A stretch of 64,000 bases of DNA from Amorphophallus konjac (Eukaryota; Streptophyta; Magnoliopsida; Alismatales; Araceae): the NCBI GenBank assembly GCA_022559845.1, contig CM040126.1, forward strand, positions 46,308,458-46,372,457, given 5' to 3'. The notes under the pieces are model-generated. The model was not told the DNA's origin and ran no database searches. It worked only from the letters and a program-made list of their open reading frames with translations. Each line of letters starts with the position of its first letter. Position 1 is the stretch's first letter. Shown here piece by piece: positions 11,506 through 24,403 of this stretch. Made by a program: the position numbers and the translations under genes.

Positions 11506-12965
11506 TGTCACGTCCCGAGCGCGGAAGATACCCGGAGACGCGTGACGAATTTATATCAATCATGTCAATCAGAGTGGTCGTGTATTCGACACAAAGACAG
11601 AGATGCGCAAAATAGTAAGATAACCCAATCCTTTATTATTAATAGGCTATTACAAATCCAATACTCTGTTTAATAAAAAGAAAAGTACATAGTCGACTCA
11701 AGAAAATAGGAAAAAAAAGACTAATTGACACTTGGAAAAGCTCTAGCTCTTTCACTCTTGACCATTTCCATCCGATTCAGTCTCATCATCGGACTTACCT
11801 GAAAAGTAAAAAGGGACAAACAGAATGAGCGAACGCTTAGTAGGAAATTATATCTCAAGTACTAGCAAGGGGTTTAAGTAATTACATCTTTCATGAATGC
11901 AATAAAGCTATGCATGCTCGCATAAAACGACAAGATAGAGAGAATGTAATATCAAGAATAAGATGGACAAATCATGAACTTTCAATAAGATAACAAGACA
12001 TTTGAGATATTCAAGCAAGTACATATAACAAGTCATGTCAAGAACTTTGGCTATCATGTATCAAGCAAGTAGATTACCCTTTTTCGGGCCACGCATTTCA
12101 TGTTAAGTCAAGTACGATTCAAGTACAAGATGTTGTGTGGAATGTCCAATCAAGCAAGTCAAGTACTCGGTATAATGCCAGATACCTTATCATTTTAACT
12201 CCCATGGGCACAAGTACTTTCGGGTGCTCCTCCCAGGACCAGATCGGGCCCTATATGCGCAGGCATTTATCATGTATTTTGACATCCACTTTTGTTTACA
12301 TAGCCAATAAGGAATTTCAATAATCAAGCTTGTAGTCATGTATGCCAACTTTGACAGGATGGAGTCCAAAAATATGACAAAGGACATAGAATGACGATAA
12401 TAACGGTATAATCACGATATCGATAAAACTAGGTAGAATATGGTTCCCTTAACTTGGGTACCATGACCAATCAATATGGACATTCTTTATATAGAATTGA
12501 GGTCCACATGAACAGTATATCAAAGATAAGATACCCTCATTCTTATCATAGAATTGAGGTTTACAAGAATGACATGATATGGCATGATATCATCATCCCA
12601 TTAAGAATTTCTTATGATATACTCTTTGTATAATCATAAGGGCCGGTATACCATGTTTCTTTAGAGTGACATGGCATCAATGGTGTAATGGGTTTTTAGG
12701 GTACAACCAGCTCAGTCGGCCTTGAGGGAATCCAAGGCTACGAGGAGTCTTACGGAGGTCTCTATGACTAACTCGCTAGTCCAAAGGAACAGAATGTCCA
12801 ATGGAGAGCTTGTATGTCAATGAGAATTGAGTGTGATCGATAAAACAATCGTGAAACGTGGGACTATACTCACGGAATGGAGAATAGTGCCGATATATAT
12901 GTATATGTATAATATGAAACCATCGGTTAACAGAACCAGGATAAAAATTATTTTACAGTAAAATA

Positions 12966-13620
12966 ACGACTTAAGTAAGGTCGTTTATCAAGTAATTTTA
13001 ACGCCTAATAGAAGGGAGTTTACAATGTTTCCATTTTGGCAGAATTTTCAATAATTCAGAAATTTATCTAAAACGCGCCCTGGACAAGGGCGTTTCTTTG
13101 AAATGTGACGACTACAGTAGCAGGCATCTTTTTATTTACAATATTTTACAGAACATATTTATTTTCAGAAATTATCAAAAACGCGCCCTTGGCAGGGGCG
13201 TTAATCATTAAATTCTTATTTTTACAGAATATATTATTCGGGATTTTAACAGAAACGCGCCCTATGAAGGGGCGTTAATTTTCAATTCACGCCCTGTGAT
13301 GGGGCGTTAACACATGGAAAACGACCTAGGATAGGTCGTGAATTCAAGAAATACGATGAATTTTCATGGGCAATAACAATTTCAGGATAATAGAATTCAT
13401 GGAGAACGAATGTATGGTCATGACAATAAAATTAACAGGTTTGAAGACATATGATCATGCATTATTGTAGAATCATGATTTCATAGATAATCAATTCTTA
13501 ACATGGGTGATTAATGATTAAATGAAATTAACGCCTGTGTACAGGGCGTCAAATATGAAATTGACGACCTGGGCAGGGTCGTGTTTTGTAAATTAGCACT
13601 CTTGACAGGGGCGTCTCTTT
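12966..13620. repeat. Hairpin cluster 1 in T LTR
   Basis: About eleven short inverted repeats of two related types, ACGCCC-n-GGGCGT and ACGACC-n-GGTCGT, with 3-8 base loops, at about 12966, 13011, 13073, 13108, 13180, 13254, 13291, 13322, 13530, 13563 and 13598. Lies downstream of the TATA box in element sense, so it would be transcribed. Second copy in the 5' LTR at about 20661-21312. Confidence 0.85.
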
Positions 13621-14131
13621 CAAAATATTGCAGAACGTATTGAAACTATAATAAACCAAATGCATGTTATGCTTATATATATGTATATCTTGCATTAATT
13701 TTGTTTGGGCTACCATAACTTGAGAAAACCTACCTTTAATAGTTGATTTTAAGATGGACGGATGAATAACTTGGTGAGAAGCCAACAACTCTGCAGCTTT
13801 ACTGCAACTCGTTAATCAGCAGCAGCAGAGGTATGCAGATGAAGAACCTTGGCTCAGTTGATTGTTTTCTTCAACAGTCAACCTGGAGGCAGAAGAACGA
13901 AGAGATCATGCTTCGTATTAACTGGAGAGGAGGTAAAGGAGGAGAAGGGAAGAAGAAAGAAGACTTACCCGTTAGTCTTCTTAACCTGCAAGAATAGAAG
14001 AAACGAAGAATATTAATTCTTCACGTACTACGTTCATAAGGAAAAGAAACAGAAGAAGAAGAAGAACATATGTTCTGCACGTACCTGTGCAGTTCGATCG
14101 TCCAAATAGGTTTAGGGTTCGGCTGTCAAGA

Positions 14132-14142
14132 GTTTTTATAGG
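14132..14142 (-). promoter_or_regulatory. TATA box in 3' LTR of T
   Basis: CCTATAAAAAC on the minus strand. Copy in the 5' LTR at 21827-21837, which would drive the element. Hairpin cluster 2 starts 143 bp upstream in element sense. Confidence 0.7.
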
Positions 14143-14284
14143 ATTTTGGGAAATCCTATTAGGGTTAGTGATTGTGTGGAAGTAATACTTCCATGATAGA
14201 GTCATTACCACCTTTTAACTCTTTCTAATACTTATCCATTACCCTGGATAAGCTCTGGGTTCGAACGGTTCACGAACTGAATTA

Positions 14285-14525
14285 ACGACCTTGTTCAGGG
14301 CGTCGATTCCTGAATTGACGACCTGGTTCATGTCGTTTCTTAAGAAGCGCCTTATATGAAGGCGTTCTTTGTTTTAAAACACGCCCAAGCTAGGGGCGTT
14401 TCTTATCCTTACCCTTTTTGACGTTGGAATTTGACGCCGTTTGGTGAGGGCGTCACTTCTTGAGTCACGCCTTAACTAGAAGCGTTTATAATTTAAATAG
14501 CGCCTTTATCCGAGGCGTTATTTTA
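14285..14525. repeat. Hairpin cluster 2 in T LTR (upstream of TATA)
   Basis: Seven inverted repeats of the ACGCC/GGCGT and ACGAC/GTCGT type within 240 bp, for example at about 14285, 14323, 14347, 14382, 14433, 14466 and 14501. Copy in the 5' LTR at about 21979-22216, where several hairpins pair better than here. Confidence 0.85.
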
Positions 14526-14601
14526 TATTGTTTTATTTATCTAATTATTTGATTTATTTTAAAATCTTTATGGTTATTAATATTTTATCAGGGTTGCTAC
14601 A

Positions 14602-14615
14602 CCCTCCCCCACTTA
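14602..14615 (-). other. Polypurine tract of T
   Basis: Minus-strand AAGTGGGGGAGGG directly precedes TGTAGC of the 3' LTR. Confidence 0.9.
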
Positions 14616-14683
14616 AAAGAATTTGGTCCCCAAATTCAATTACATATTATGTATACACGCGGAGAGTGTAGAGTATATACCTC

Positions 14684-17600
14684 TTAGAACAACTCGGGAA
14701 ATCGTTTCTTCATAGATTCCTCGGTCTCCCATGTTGCTTCATGCTCAGAATTCTTGTTCCATTGCACCTTGAGCATGGGGATAACCTTATTCCTTAGAGC
14801 TCGTATTTCACGATCTAAGATCTTCATAGGCTTCTGTTCATATGTGAGATCTTTCTGGATCACCAGATCTCCATGTTCAATAATATGAGATGGATCGTGT
14901 ACATACTTCTTCAACATAGATATGTGAAATACATTATGTACTTCGGACAATTGAGGAGGCAACGCGATGCAATAAGCAACCTCGCCAACTCTTTCGAGTA
15001 TCTCAAATGGTCCGATGAATCTTGGCGTAAGCTTGCCCTTAACACCAAATCTTCGTATGCCACGTCCAGGTGATATCTTGAGAAATACATGATCTCCGAT
15101 TTGGAATTCAAGATCTCTCCTTCTTGTATCAGCATAGGCCTTTTGTCTGGTCTGAGCAACTTGCAATCTTTCTCTGATTACTTGTATCTTCTCAGTTGTA
15201 TCCCTTACCATGTCTGGACCTAATAGTTGTTTCTCTCCAACCTCGTTCCAGCATAAAGGCGATCGGCAACTCCTTCCGTATAAGGCTTCGAAAGGTGCCA
15301 TTTGGATACTAGCTTGGTAGCTGTTGTTATAAGCAAATTCAACTAAAGGTAAGTGGTCATGCCAGTTTCCTCCAAAGTCAATAATGCATGCTCTAAGTAT
15401 ATCTTCAACAACTTGATTAGTTCTCTCGGTCTGACCATCCGTTTGTGGGTGGAAAGCAGTACTAAAGTTGAGCCTTGTTCCCAACGAATGTTGTAATCCC
15501 TTCCAAAAATGAGAAGTGAAACGGGGATCTCTATCAGACACGATTGAGACAGGAATTCCATGTAACCTGACTATTTCTTTGATGTATAGTGCAGCTAGCA
15601 CATCAATTGACCATCGGCTTTTTATTGGCAAGAAATGTGCCGATTTAGTTAATCGGTCAATGATAACCCAGATTCCATCATGTCCTCCTTTAGATTTAGA
15701 CAAACCCATGATGAAGTCCATACCAATATCCTCCCACTTCCACTTAGGAATATCTAGAGGATGAAGTTTACTAGCAGACTTTTGGTGTTCCGCCTTGACT
15801 TGTTGGCATGTGAGACAGCGTGATACATAGTCCGCGATTTCTCTTTTCATATTAGGCCACCAAAAGTTCCTCTTTACATCTTGGTACATTTTGGTTGATC
15901 CTGGATGAATAGTGTACCTTGATCTGTGAGCTTCATCTAAGATCTTCTTCTTTAATTCCGGACAGTCGGGTATACAAGTTCTACCTTTGAATAATAATCT
16001 TCCATCAGAAGCTAATTGGAAATCAGATTGTCCTTCTAATCTATCCTCGATTTCCACTAATATAGGATCATCATCCTGAAGTGCTTGTATCTCAGATAAT
16101 AAATCTGACTGTATGCTTACATGAGATAATGTGACAAATTTGGCTTCCTTGTCCATGCTTATATTGAGCTCGGAGAATTGTTCTAGCAACCTCCATTCTT
16201 GTATCATACAATTGGCTATCATTGCTCTTGGCTTTCGACTAAGGGCATCAGCAACATAATTACCATTTCCAGGATGATATTGTATATTGAAGTCGAAGTC
16301 CATGAGATATTCTAGCCAGCGTCTTTGTCTCATGTTTAGCTCCTTTTGTGAAAATAGATATTTGAGACTTTTATGATCGGAGTATACAGTAAACTGCACT
16401 CCATATAAGTAGTGTATCCATATCTTTATGGCAAATACCACCGCGTCCAGTTCTAAGTCATGGACGGGGTAATTCTCCTCATGCTTCTTCAGTTGACGTG
16501 AAGAGTATGCTATGGCCTTTCCTTGTTGCATTAGGACACATCCGAGGCCAATGCCAGAAGCATCTATGTAGACCTCAAATTTCTCTCCTTCTATTGGTAG
16601 AGCTAACACCGGAGCTGTCGTGAGATGATCCTTGAGAGTTTGGAAACTTCTTTCACATTCCTCACTCCATTCATATCGGACCTCCTTGCGAGTTAACCTT
16701 GTAAGGGGCATGGCGATCTTGGAGAAGTCTTTGATGAATCGCCGATAATAGCCTGCAAGGCCTAAGAAACTTCTGATCTCGCTAGCATTGGTTGGTTTTT
16801 CCCAGTTTCTCACAGCTTCAACCTTTGACGGATCTACAGATAAACCGTCCTTGGATATGACATGTCCGAGAAAAGCCACTTCTTCAAGCCAGAACTCGCA
16901 CTTGCTGAGTTTTGCATATAATTGATTTATCCTCAAGACTTGCAATGCAATCCTCAATTGCTCTTCATGTTCTTCCTTAGTCTTGGAATATATCAATATA
17001 TCATCAATGAAGACTACTATGAATTGATCCAAGTAAGGCCTGAATATGCTATTCATTAATTGCATAAAGGCAACAGGGGCATTTGTTAGTCCAAAAGGCA
17101 TAACAACGAATTCATAATGGCCATACCTGCTTCTGAATGCGGTCTTAAGAATGTCATCATCTTTGATCCTTAACTGATGATATCCCGACCTGAGATCAAT
17201 CTTGGAAAAATATTTGGATCCTGAAATCTGATCAAATAATTCATCGATTCTCGGCAGTGGATACTTGTTCTTGATAGTGAGATGATTCAACTGTCGATAG
17301 TCGATGCACAATCTCATGGATCCATCTTTCTTCTTTACGAACAAGACTGGTGCTCCCCACGGGGAAGTACTTGGTCTAATAAACCCTTTTCGAATTAGTT
17401 CCATCAACTGCTCCTTCAACTCTTTGAGTTCCGCAGGGGACATTCTATAGGGTGCCTTTGAAACTGGACCAGCACCAGGGACTAAGTCAATGGTGAAGGC
17501 CACATCCCTTTGAGGGGGTAATCCTGGCAAATCTTCCGGAAACACGTCCGGAAATTCTTGCACCACTTGTATGTCTTCTAGCTTAGTTTCCTTTGTTTCC

Positions 17601-19033
17601 TTAACTGTGACAAAGGCAAGGAAAGATGTACATCCTTTCCTGATGAGCTTGCTAGCTCGGAGGGCCGAAATAAGAGGGGAATTGCTCCGACTCTTGGGGC
17701 GAGTAAAGACTAATTCTGGAATATCTTTGAAAGCAATTTGGCTATTGCAGCAATCAACCGTTGCCTGGTATTTGGATAACCAGTCCGCTCCTAGTATAAC
17801 ATCATACTCCTTTAGATCGAGGCATATGAGATCTATAGGTAAATTCCTACCTTGAACTATTACCTCACAGTTTTGGTAGTGATGAGTAATATCATTTTCA
17901 CTTCCAAGAGGAGTAGTTAGAACTATTTTTATCCATTCTGGTTCTAACGGTAACGGGTCGACAAACTTCTTAGAAATAATGGAATGCGATGCACCCGTAT
18001 CAAATAAGACATAAGCACTTTTGGAACAAACTGTTAAGGTACCTTCTACCAGTCCACCTTCTTCTTGCTCAGTCTCCTTTATTGCATGAAGTCGAGCGTT
18101 CTTTGTCACCGGGCGTTTACCATCACCGGCTTGGTCATTCATTAATGGACAATCGGGAATCCGATGTTCACGACTTCCACAACGGAGACATGCTCCTAAC
18201 TTCCTCCAGCATTCTTCTGTCTTGTGACCAGCCTTGTCACAATGCTTGCATACTACGTTTGAAGGTGTAGTGGTGATAGAGAAGGGCTTAGATTTCTTGA
18301 ACTTGGAATCTTGAGAAGATGAACCTCCATTATTGGGCCTCTTCTTAAAGTTGGGTTTGAAAGAACTCGAACCAGTGACTTGTTCCTTCTTGTCTTTCCC
18401 ACGGATCCTATCAGATAGTTCCGTGGCATCTTCAAGTAATTGAGCTCGGCGCACTATTTCAGAATAAACTTGGATGTCCATAGGTGCCAGTTGAGTAATA
18501 TAGTGGGGCCTAAGCCCATTAAGAAATCTACGGGCTTTCATCTTCTCCGTGCTAATAAGATGCTTAGCATATCTAGACAACCTGGAGAACTGAGCTTCAT
18601 AATCTGCTAATGATAAAGATCGTTGTTTTAATGCAGCGAATTCTGCAGCCTTCTTTTCTTGGACTCGGTCCGAGAAGTATTTAGCATTGAAGTATTCCAC
18701 AAATTCTTCCCATGTTACTTGAGTAGGATCGATGGTTGCTTCAATAGACTCCCACTAACATCTAGCATCTTTCTCTAATTGGAATGTAGCTAATAGAACT
18801 TTGTCCTGATCCGTGCATTGCATGACACGGAATATGCGTTCGGTTTCCCGAACCCAATGCTCGGCATCGTCCGGATCGGTCGATCCTATGAACTTCGGGG
18901 GATTCATGCTCTTAAAGGCTTGGTGTAAGCTTCCAGCTCGTGGAGCATCACCTTGTGCTACCTGTTGTAGCACTTGAGTCATTCCTTGAAGGGTACGCTG
19001 CATGTTGCGCCATTGAGCACGTTCGGAAGCCAT
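14684..19033 (-). pseudogene. gag-pol: Gag-pol polyprotein of chromovirus T, one in-frame stop
   Basis: A single frame of about 1449 codons from ATG 19033, broken only by TAG at 18755-18757 (about residue 93), where related gags have Trp. Gag core to about residue 190; two knuckles [14 protein letters not shown] (about 261) and [14 protein letters not shown] (about 283); protease LFDTGASHS (about 343); RT with FIDD box (about 674); RNase [12 protein letters not shown] (about 822); integrase with HHCC zinc site (about 1036-1080), D (GMDFIMG), D (SDRDPRF) and E (QTERTNQ); and a C-terminal chromodomain-like module ending [17 protein letters not shown]. Its length and order match Tekay/Del. Everything after the stop is open for 1338 codons, so only gag is cut. 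Confidence 0.95.
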
Positions 19034-19188
19034 TATCCTACAATTACAATAGCTACGTTAGTATTATATCACTGTGATCTTATTAAAAGACTTATTGACT
19101 CTTAACCCTTGGTTCTACCCAATCTCACTTGGTTAAACGTTCAACTTATCCTTGGACTTGGGTTTTTCCTAGGAATTGAATACCTTAC

Positions 19189-19200
19189 GCTCTGATATCA
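19189..19200 (-). other. Primer-binding-like site of T
   Basis: Minus-strand TGATATCAGAGC, one base different from the initiator-Met site TGGTATCAGAGC, seven bases inside the 5' LTR. Confidence 0.7.
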
Positions 19201-19207
19201 CAAAAAC

Positions 19208-22200
19208 TGTCACGTCCCGAGCGCGGAAGATACCCGGAGACGCGTGACGAGTTTATATCAATCATGTCAATCAGAGTGGTCGTGTATTCGACACAAAGAC
19301 AGAGATGCGCAAAATAGCAAGATAACCCAATCCTTTATTATTAATAGGCTATTACAAATCCAATACTCTGTTTAATAAAAAGAAAAGTACATAGTCGACT
19401 CAAGAAAATAGGAAAAAGACTAGATGACACTTGGAAAGCTCTAGCTCTTTCACTCTTGACCATTCCCATCCGATTGACTTCATCGTCGTCGGACTTACCT
19501 GAAAAGTAAAAAGGGACAAACGGAATGAGCGAACGCTCAGTAGGAAATTATATCTCAAGTACTAGCAAGGGGTTTAAGTAATTACATCTTTCATGAATGC
19601 AATAAAGCTATGCATGCTCGCATAAAACGACAAGATAGAGAGAATGTAATATCAAGAATAAGATGGACAAATCATGAACTTTCAATAAGATAACAAGACA
19701 TTTGAGATATTCAAGCAAGTACATATAACAAGTCATGTCAAGAACTTTGGCTATCATGTATCAAGCAAGTAGATTACCCTTTTTCGGGCCACGCATTTCA
19801 TGTAAGTCAAGTACGATTCAAGTACAAGATGTGTGTGGAATGTCCAATCAAGCAAGTCAAGTACTCGGTATAATGCCAGATACCTTATCATTTTAACTCC
19901 CATGGGCACAAGTACTTTCGGGTGCTCCTCCCAGGACCAGATCGGGCCCTATATGCGCAGGCATTTATCATGTATTTTGACATCCACTCTTGTTTACATA
20001 GCCAATAAGAATTTCAATAATCAAGCTTGTAGACATGTATGACAACTTTGACAGATAGAGTCCAAAATATGACAAAGGACATAGAATGGCGATAATAACG
20101 GTATAATCACGATATCGATAAAACTAGGTAGAATATGGTTCCCTTAACTTGGGTACCATGACCAATCAATATGGACATTCTTTATATAGAATTGAGGTCC
20201 ACATGAACAGTATATCAAAGATAAGATACCCTCATTCTTATCATAGAATTGAGGTTTACAAGAATGACATGATATGGCATGATATCATCATCCCATTAAG
20301 AATTTCTTATGATATACTCTTTGTATAATCATAAGGGCCGGTATACCATGTTTCTTTAGAGTGACATGGCATCAATGGTGTAATGGGTTTTTAGGGTACA
20401 ACCAGCTCAGTCGGCCTTGAGGGAATCCAAGGCTACGAGGAGTCTTACGGAGGTCTCTATGACTAACTCGCTAGTCCAAAGGAACAGAATGTCCAATAGA
20501 GAGCTTGTATGTCAATGCGAATTGAGTGTGATCGATAAAACAATCGTGAAACGTGGGACTATACTCACGGAATGGAGAATAGTGCCGATATATATGTATA
20601 TGTATAATATGAAACCATCGGTTAACAGAACCAGGATAAAAATTATTTTACAGTAAAATAACGACTTAAGTAAGGTCGTTTATCAAGTAATTTTAACGCC
20701 TAACAGAAGGGCGTTTACAATGTTTCCATTTTGGCAGAATTTTCAATAATTCAGAAATTTATCTAAAACGCGCCCTGGACAGGGGCGTTTCTTTGAAATG
20801 TGACGACTACAGTAGCAGGCGTCTTTTTATTTACAATATTTTATAGAACATATTTATTTTCAGAAATTATCAAAAACGCGCCCTTGGCAGGGGCGTTAAT
20901 CATTAAATTCTTATTTTTACAGAATATATTGTTCGGGATTTTAACAGAAACGTGCCCTATGAAGGGGCGTTAATTTTCAATTCACGCCCTGTGATGAGGC
21001 GTTAACACATGGAGAACGACCTAGGATAGGTCGTGAATTCAAGAAATACCATGAATTTTCATGGGCAGTAACAATTTCAGGATAATAGAATTCATGGAGA
21101 ACGAATGTATGGTCATGACAATAAAATTAACAGGTTTGAAGACATATGATCATGCATTATTGTAGAATCATGATTTCATAGATAATCAATTCTTAACATG
21201 GGTGATTAATGATTAAATGAAACTAACGCTTGTGTACAGGGCGTCAAATATGAAATTGATGACCTGGGCAGGGTCGTGTTTTGTAAATTAGCGCCCTTGA
21301 CAGGGGCGTCTCTTTCAAAATATTGCAGAACGTATTGAAACTATAATAAACCAAATGCATGTCATGCTTATATATATGTATATCTTGCATTAATTTTGTT
21401 TGGGCTACCATAACTTGAGAAAACCTACCTTTAATAGTTGATTTTAAGATGGACGGATGAATAACTTGGTGAGAAGCCAACAACTCTGCAGCTTTACTGC
21501 AACTCGTTAATCAGCAGCAGCAGAGGTATGCAGATGAAGAACCTTGGCTCAGTTGATTGTTTTCTTCAACAGTCAACCTGGAGGCAGAAGAACGAAGAGA
21601 TCATGCTTCGTATTAACTGGAGAGGAGGTAAAAGAGGAGAAGGGAAGAAGAAAGAAGACTTACCCGTTAGTCTTCTTAACCTGCAAGAATAGAAGAAACG
21701 AAGAATATTAATTCTTCACGTACTACGTTCATAAGGAAAAGAAACAGAAGAAGAAGAAGAACATATGTTCTTCACGTACCTGTGCAGTTCGATCGTCCAA
21801 ATAGGTTTAGGGTTCGGCTGTCAAGAGTTTTTATAGGATTTTGGGAAATCCTATTAGGGTTAGTGATTGTGTGGAAGTAATACTTCCATGATAGAGTCAT
21901 TACCACCTTTTAACTCTTTCTAATACTTATCCATTACCCTGGATAAGCTCTGGGTTCGAACGGTTCACGAACTGAATTAACGACCTTGTTCAGGGCGTCG
22001 ATTCCTGAATTGACGACCTGGTTCAGGTCGTTTCTTAAATAGCGCCTTATATGAAGGCGTTCTTTATTTTAAAACACGCCCAAGCTAGGGGCGTTTCTTA
22101 TCCTTACCCTTTTTGACGTTGGAATTTGACGCCGTTTGGTGAGGGCGTCACTTCTTGAGTCACGCCTTAACTAGAGGCGTTTATAATTTAAATAGCACCT

Positions 22201-22296
22201 TTATCCGAGGCGTTATTTTATATTGTTTTATTTATCTAATTATTTGATTTATTTTAAAATCTTTATGGTTATTAATATTTTATCAGGGTTGCTACA
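19208..22296 (-). repeat. 5' LTR of chromovirus T (3089 bp)
   Basis: Partner of 11506-14601. TATA box at 21827-21837, hairpin clusters at about 20661-21312 and 21979-22216. Ends TGTAGC/GTGACA in element sense. Confidence 0.95.
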
Positions 22297-22301
22297 GGTA
22301 T
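22297..22301. repeat. Target-site duplication of T, right copy (imperfect)
   Basis: GGTAT, partner of GATAT at 11501-11505. Confidence 0.75.
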
Positions 22302-24389
22302 CCAGATTTGTTTCAGCATGGTTTTCTCTGGCACCTTCCTTTCTGGTTTATTAAAGTTGAATTCAGCTGAACTGGAGAAGTGAGTTCTATTCCATTCATT
22401 AGTCTTCCTATTCCTAGGAAATTTCCTGTAGGCTTGTTGATTAGCATATCTTTGACCATGAAAGTTATTTCTCCAGTAGGTCCTGTTTGGACCCATCTGA
22501 TTGTTGTAATTCCAGCTCTTATTCTGATTTACTTTCTTGGTCCATCTACCATTTGTGTTCTGATAAGTGGGCTTAGTGTTATTCTTCATAAAATTCATTC
22601 CCATCTTAAATGGTTGTCCAGTACTGGTTTTTGTGTTTTCTTTAGGACTTTGAATTCCCTTAGAGCTGTTTGAGCTGGATGGTGTGTCCAGCTTTTCTTT
22701 TCCCTTCTCTGGACAGAAGGTGATGGTCTTGAATTGCAAGGGTCTCTTGTTGGTTGGGTCATAGCCTAGACCATCCTTATTGAAATTGACCCTAGTCCCT
22801 AGTATAGCATCTAGGCTAGTCTTTCCTTGGACAAACTTTTCTAAGACTTTCTGTTTGTCTTCCAGCTCCTTTTGAAGAGACTCAGAATTCTTTAGGAGTT
22901 CAACATTTACTTTCTTCACAGCTTCATATTTCTCTGAATTCACTCTAATTTCATTCATGCCTTCTTCAATTTTAGTTTTGAATTCATTGAGCTGTTTTTG
23001 ACTTTCTTGAGTTTCTCCCTTGAGCTTATCATTTTCTTTCCTTAGTGAGGTCATTTCTTCTAGTTGTTCCTTTAGCTTTTCATTTTCCTCACAGACTAGA
23101 GTTTTTTCTTCAACACTTGTGTTAAATTTTCTTTTCAGAACTCTGTGCTCTTTGCTAAGGGAATTAAATTTATCTAACAAATCACCATAAGCATCCTCCC
23201 AGTCATCAATTGAGAAATTTTCAAAAACATTTATTACCTCCTCTTCACTGTTTGCCATAAGGCAAATTCCATCTTCATATTCTTCTGAGGAAGCATCTTC
23301 AGGGTCTTCTTCTTTCTCGCTCCATGTGCAGACCATCGCCTGTGGCTTCTTCTTCTTTTGCACCTTTATATTTTTCTTCTGAAGATAGGGACCCTTCTTC
23401 TGGAGGTCTGGGCATTCGCCTTTCATATGTCCCTGTTTGTTACAATTAAAACAAGTCAGCCTCTTAGGATTTCTATCCCTGAAACTAGTAAATTCAGCAC
23501 TCTTGTTGAAAGAGTGTGGCTTCTTCTTCCTAAAGGTCTTTCCCTTTATCTTCAAAATTTTCTAAACTGTCTAGTGAGCATTGCCTGCTCCTCCTGGTCA
23601 AGATTTGACAGACCTTCAAGCTCAGACTCAGACTCGGGACTACTACTGCTGCTCCCACTGTTACTACCCTTGTTGCGGGAAGCTCTTAGAGCTACATTTT
23701 TACCCTTCCTCTCACTTCCTTCTCCACCTCCTTTGAAATTCATCTCATAGGTCATAAGAGATCCTATGAGTTCATTCAAAGTCAAGATAGTCAAATCTTT
23801 TGACTCTCAATCACAATGGCCTTAGTGTGCCATGCCGGGGATAAAGATCTAAGGATTTTCCTGACTATATCTGCCTCAGCAAGATCCTTCCCTAGCCCTT
23901 TAAGAGTATTTGTGATTAAAGACAACCTGGCATACATCTCAGTTATATTCTCGTCTGCATTCATCTTAAACATTTCATACTTAGAAGTGTAGAGATTTAC
24001 CTTCGAGGCTTTCACTTGAGCTGTACCTTCATAGATCAATTGCAGCTCATCCCACATTCGCTTGGCAGTTCTGTATGCAGATATACGAGCATATTCCTCT
24101 GGATGAACAGCACACTGGATTATGTTCAGCGCCGTCCAGTTGAGTGAAGAGAGCTTGACATGGTCATCTGTCCAAGCATCCTCGTTTGGTGGCAGCTCAT
24201 ATGGCCCCACCGTGATTACTCTCCACAGTTTATGACTCTGAGCCCTGATGAACACTTCCATCCTGTTCTTCCAAAACAGATAGTTACTACCATCGAAATA
24301 AGGAGGGCGACTAATGGATTGACCTTCAGCCATGAAGGTTCTAGGACCACCAGCATTTCCTTGACCGTTCGTCCACATGGCGTAAACCC

Positions 24390-24401
24390 GCTCTGATACC
24401 A
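24390..24401 (-). other. Primer-binding site of Sirevirus A
   Basis: Minus-strand TGGTATCAGAGC, complementary to the 3' end of initiator-Met tRNA, two bases inside the 5' LTR. Confidence 0.95.
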
Positions 24402-24403
24402 AT

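Larger units (their letters stand above)
11506..14601 (-). repeat. 3' LTR of chromovirus T (3096 bp)
   Basis: Matches 19208-22296 throughout. Holds two clusters of ACGCCC/GGGCGT-type hairpins (about 12966-13620 and 14285-14525), a TATA box between them and a 110-bp cassette also found in the leader of W. Differences between the two LTRs often fall on CpG within the hairpins. Confidence 0.95.
11506..22296 (-). mobile_element. Chromovirus T: Tekay/Del-type Ty3/gypsy element
   Basis: Order on the minus strand: 5' LTR (19208-22296), primer-like site (19189-19200), gag-pol (19033 to 14684), polypurine tract (14602-14615), 3' LTR (11506-14601). LTRs are 3.09 kb, begin TGTAGC and end GTGACA, and are nearly identical. 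The integrase-last domain order, the chromodomain-like C-terminus and the very long LTRs fit the Tekay/Del lineage. It interrupts the gag end of Sirevirus A and is the innermost layer of the left block. The only clear lesion is one in-frame TAG in gag. Confidence 0.95.
11428..24378 (-). pseudogene. gag: Sirevirus A gag, split by chromovirus T and frameshifted
   Basis: Coat protein gene. The ATG at 24378 lies only 12 bases past the primer site. The N-terminal part (24378-23791) is the UBN2/DUF4219-type Copia gag (YFDGSNYLFWKNRM, WTDDHVKLSSLNWTALN). A one-base shift near 23805 leads into a Ser/Glu-rich linker (23794-23552), and another near 23553 leads into the CCHC knuckle CFNCNKQGHMKGEC (about 23420-23461), a long coiled coil (about 23260-22790) and a basic Asn/Arg-rich tail. 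T is inserted at 22297; the frame resumes at 11505 and ends with TGA at 11428-11430. The coiled coil after the knuckle is typical of Sireviruses, whose Gag can bind host light-chain proteins. Confidence 0.85.
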
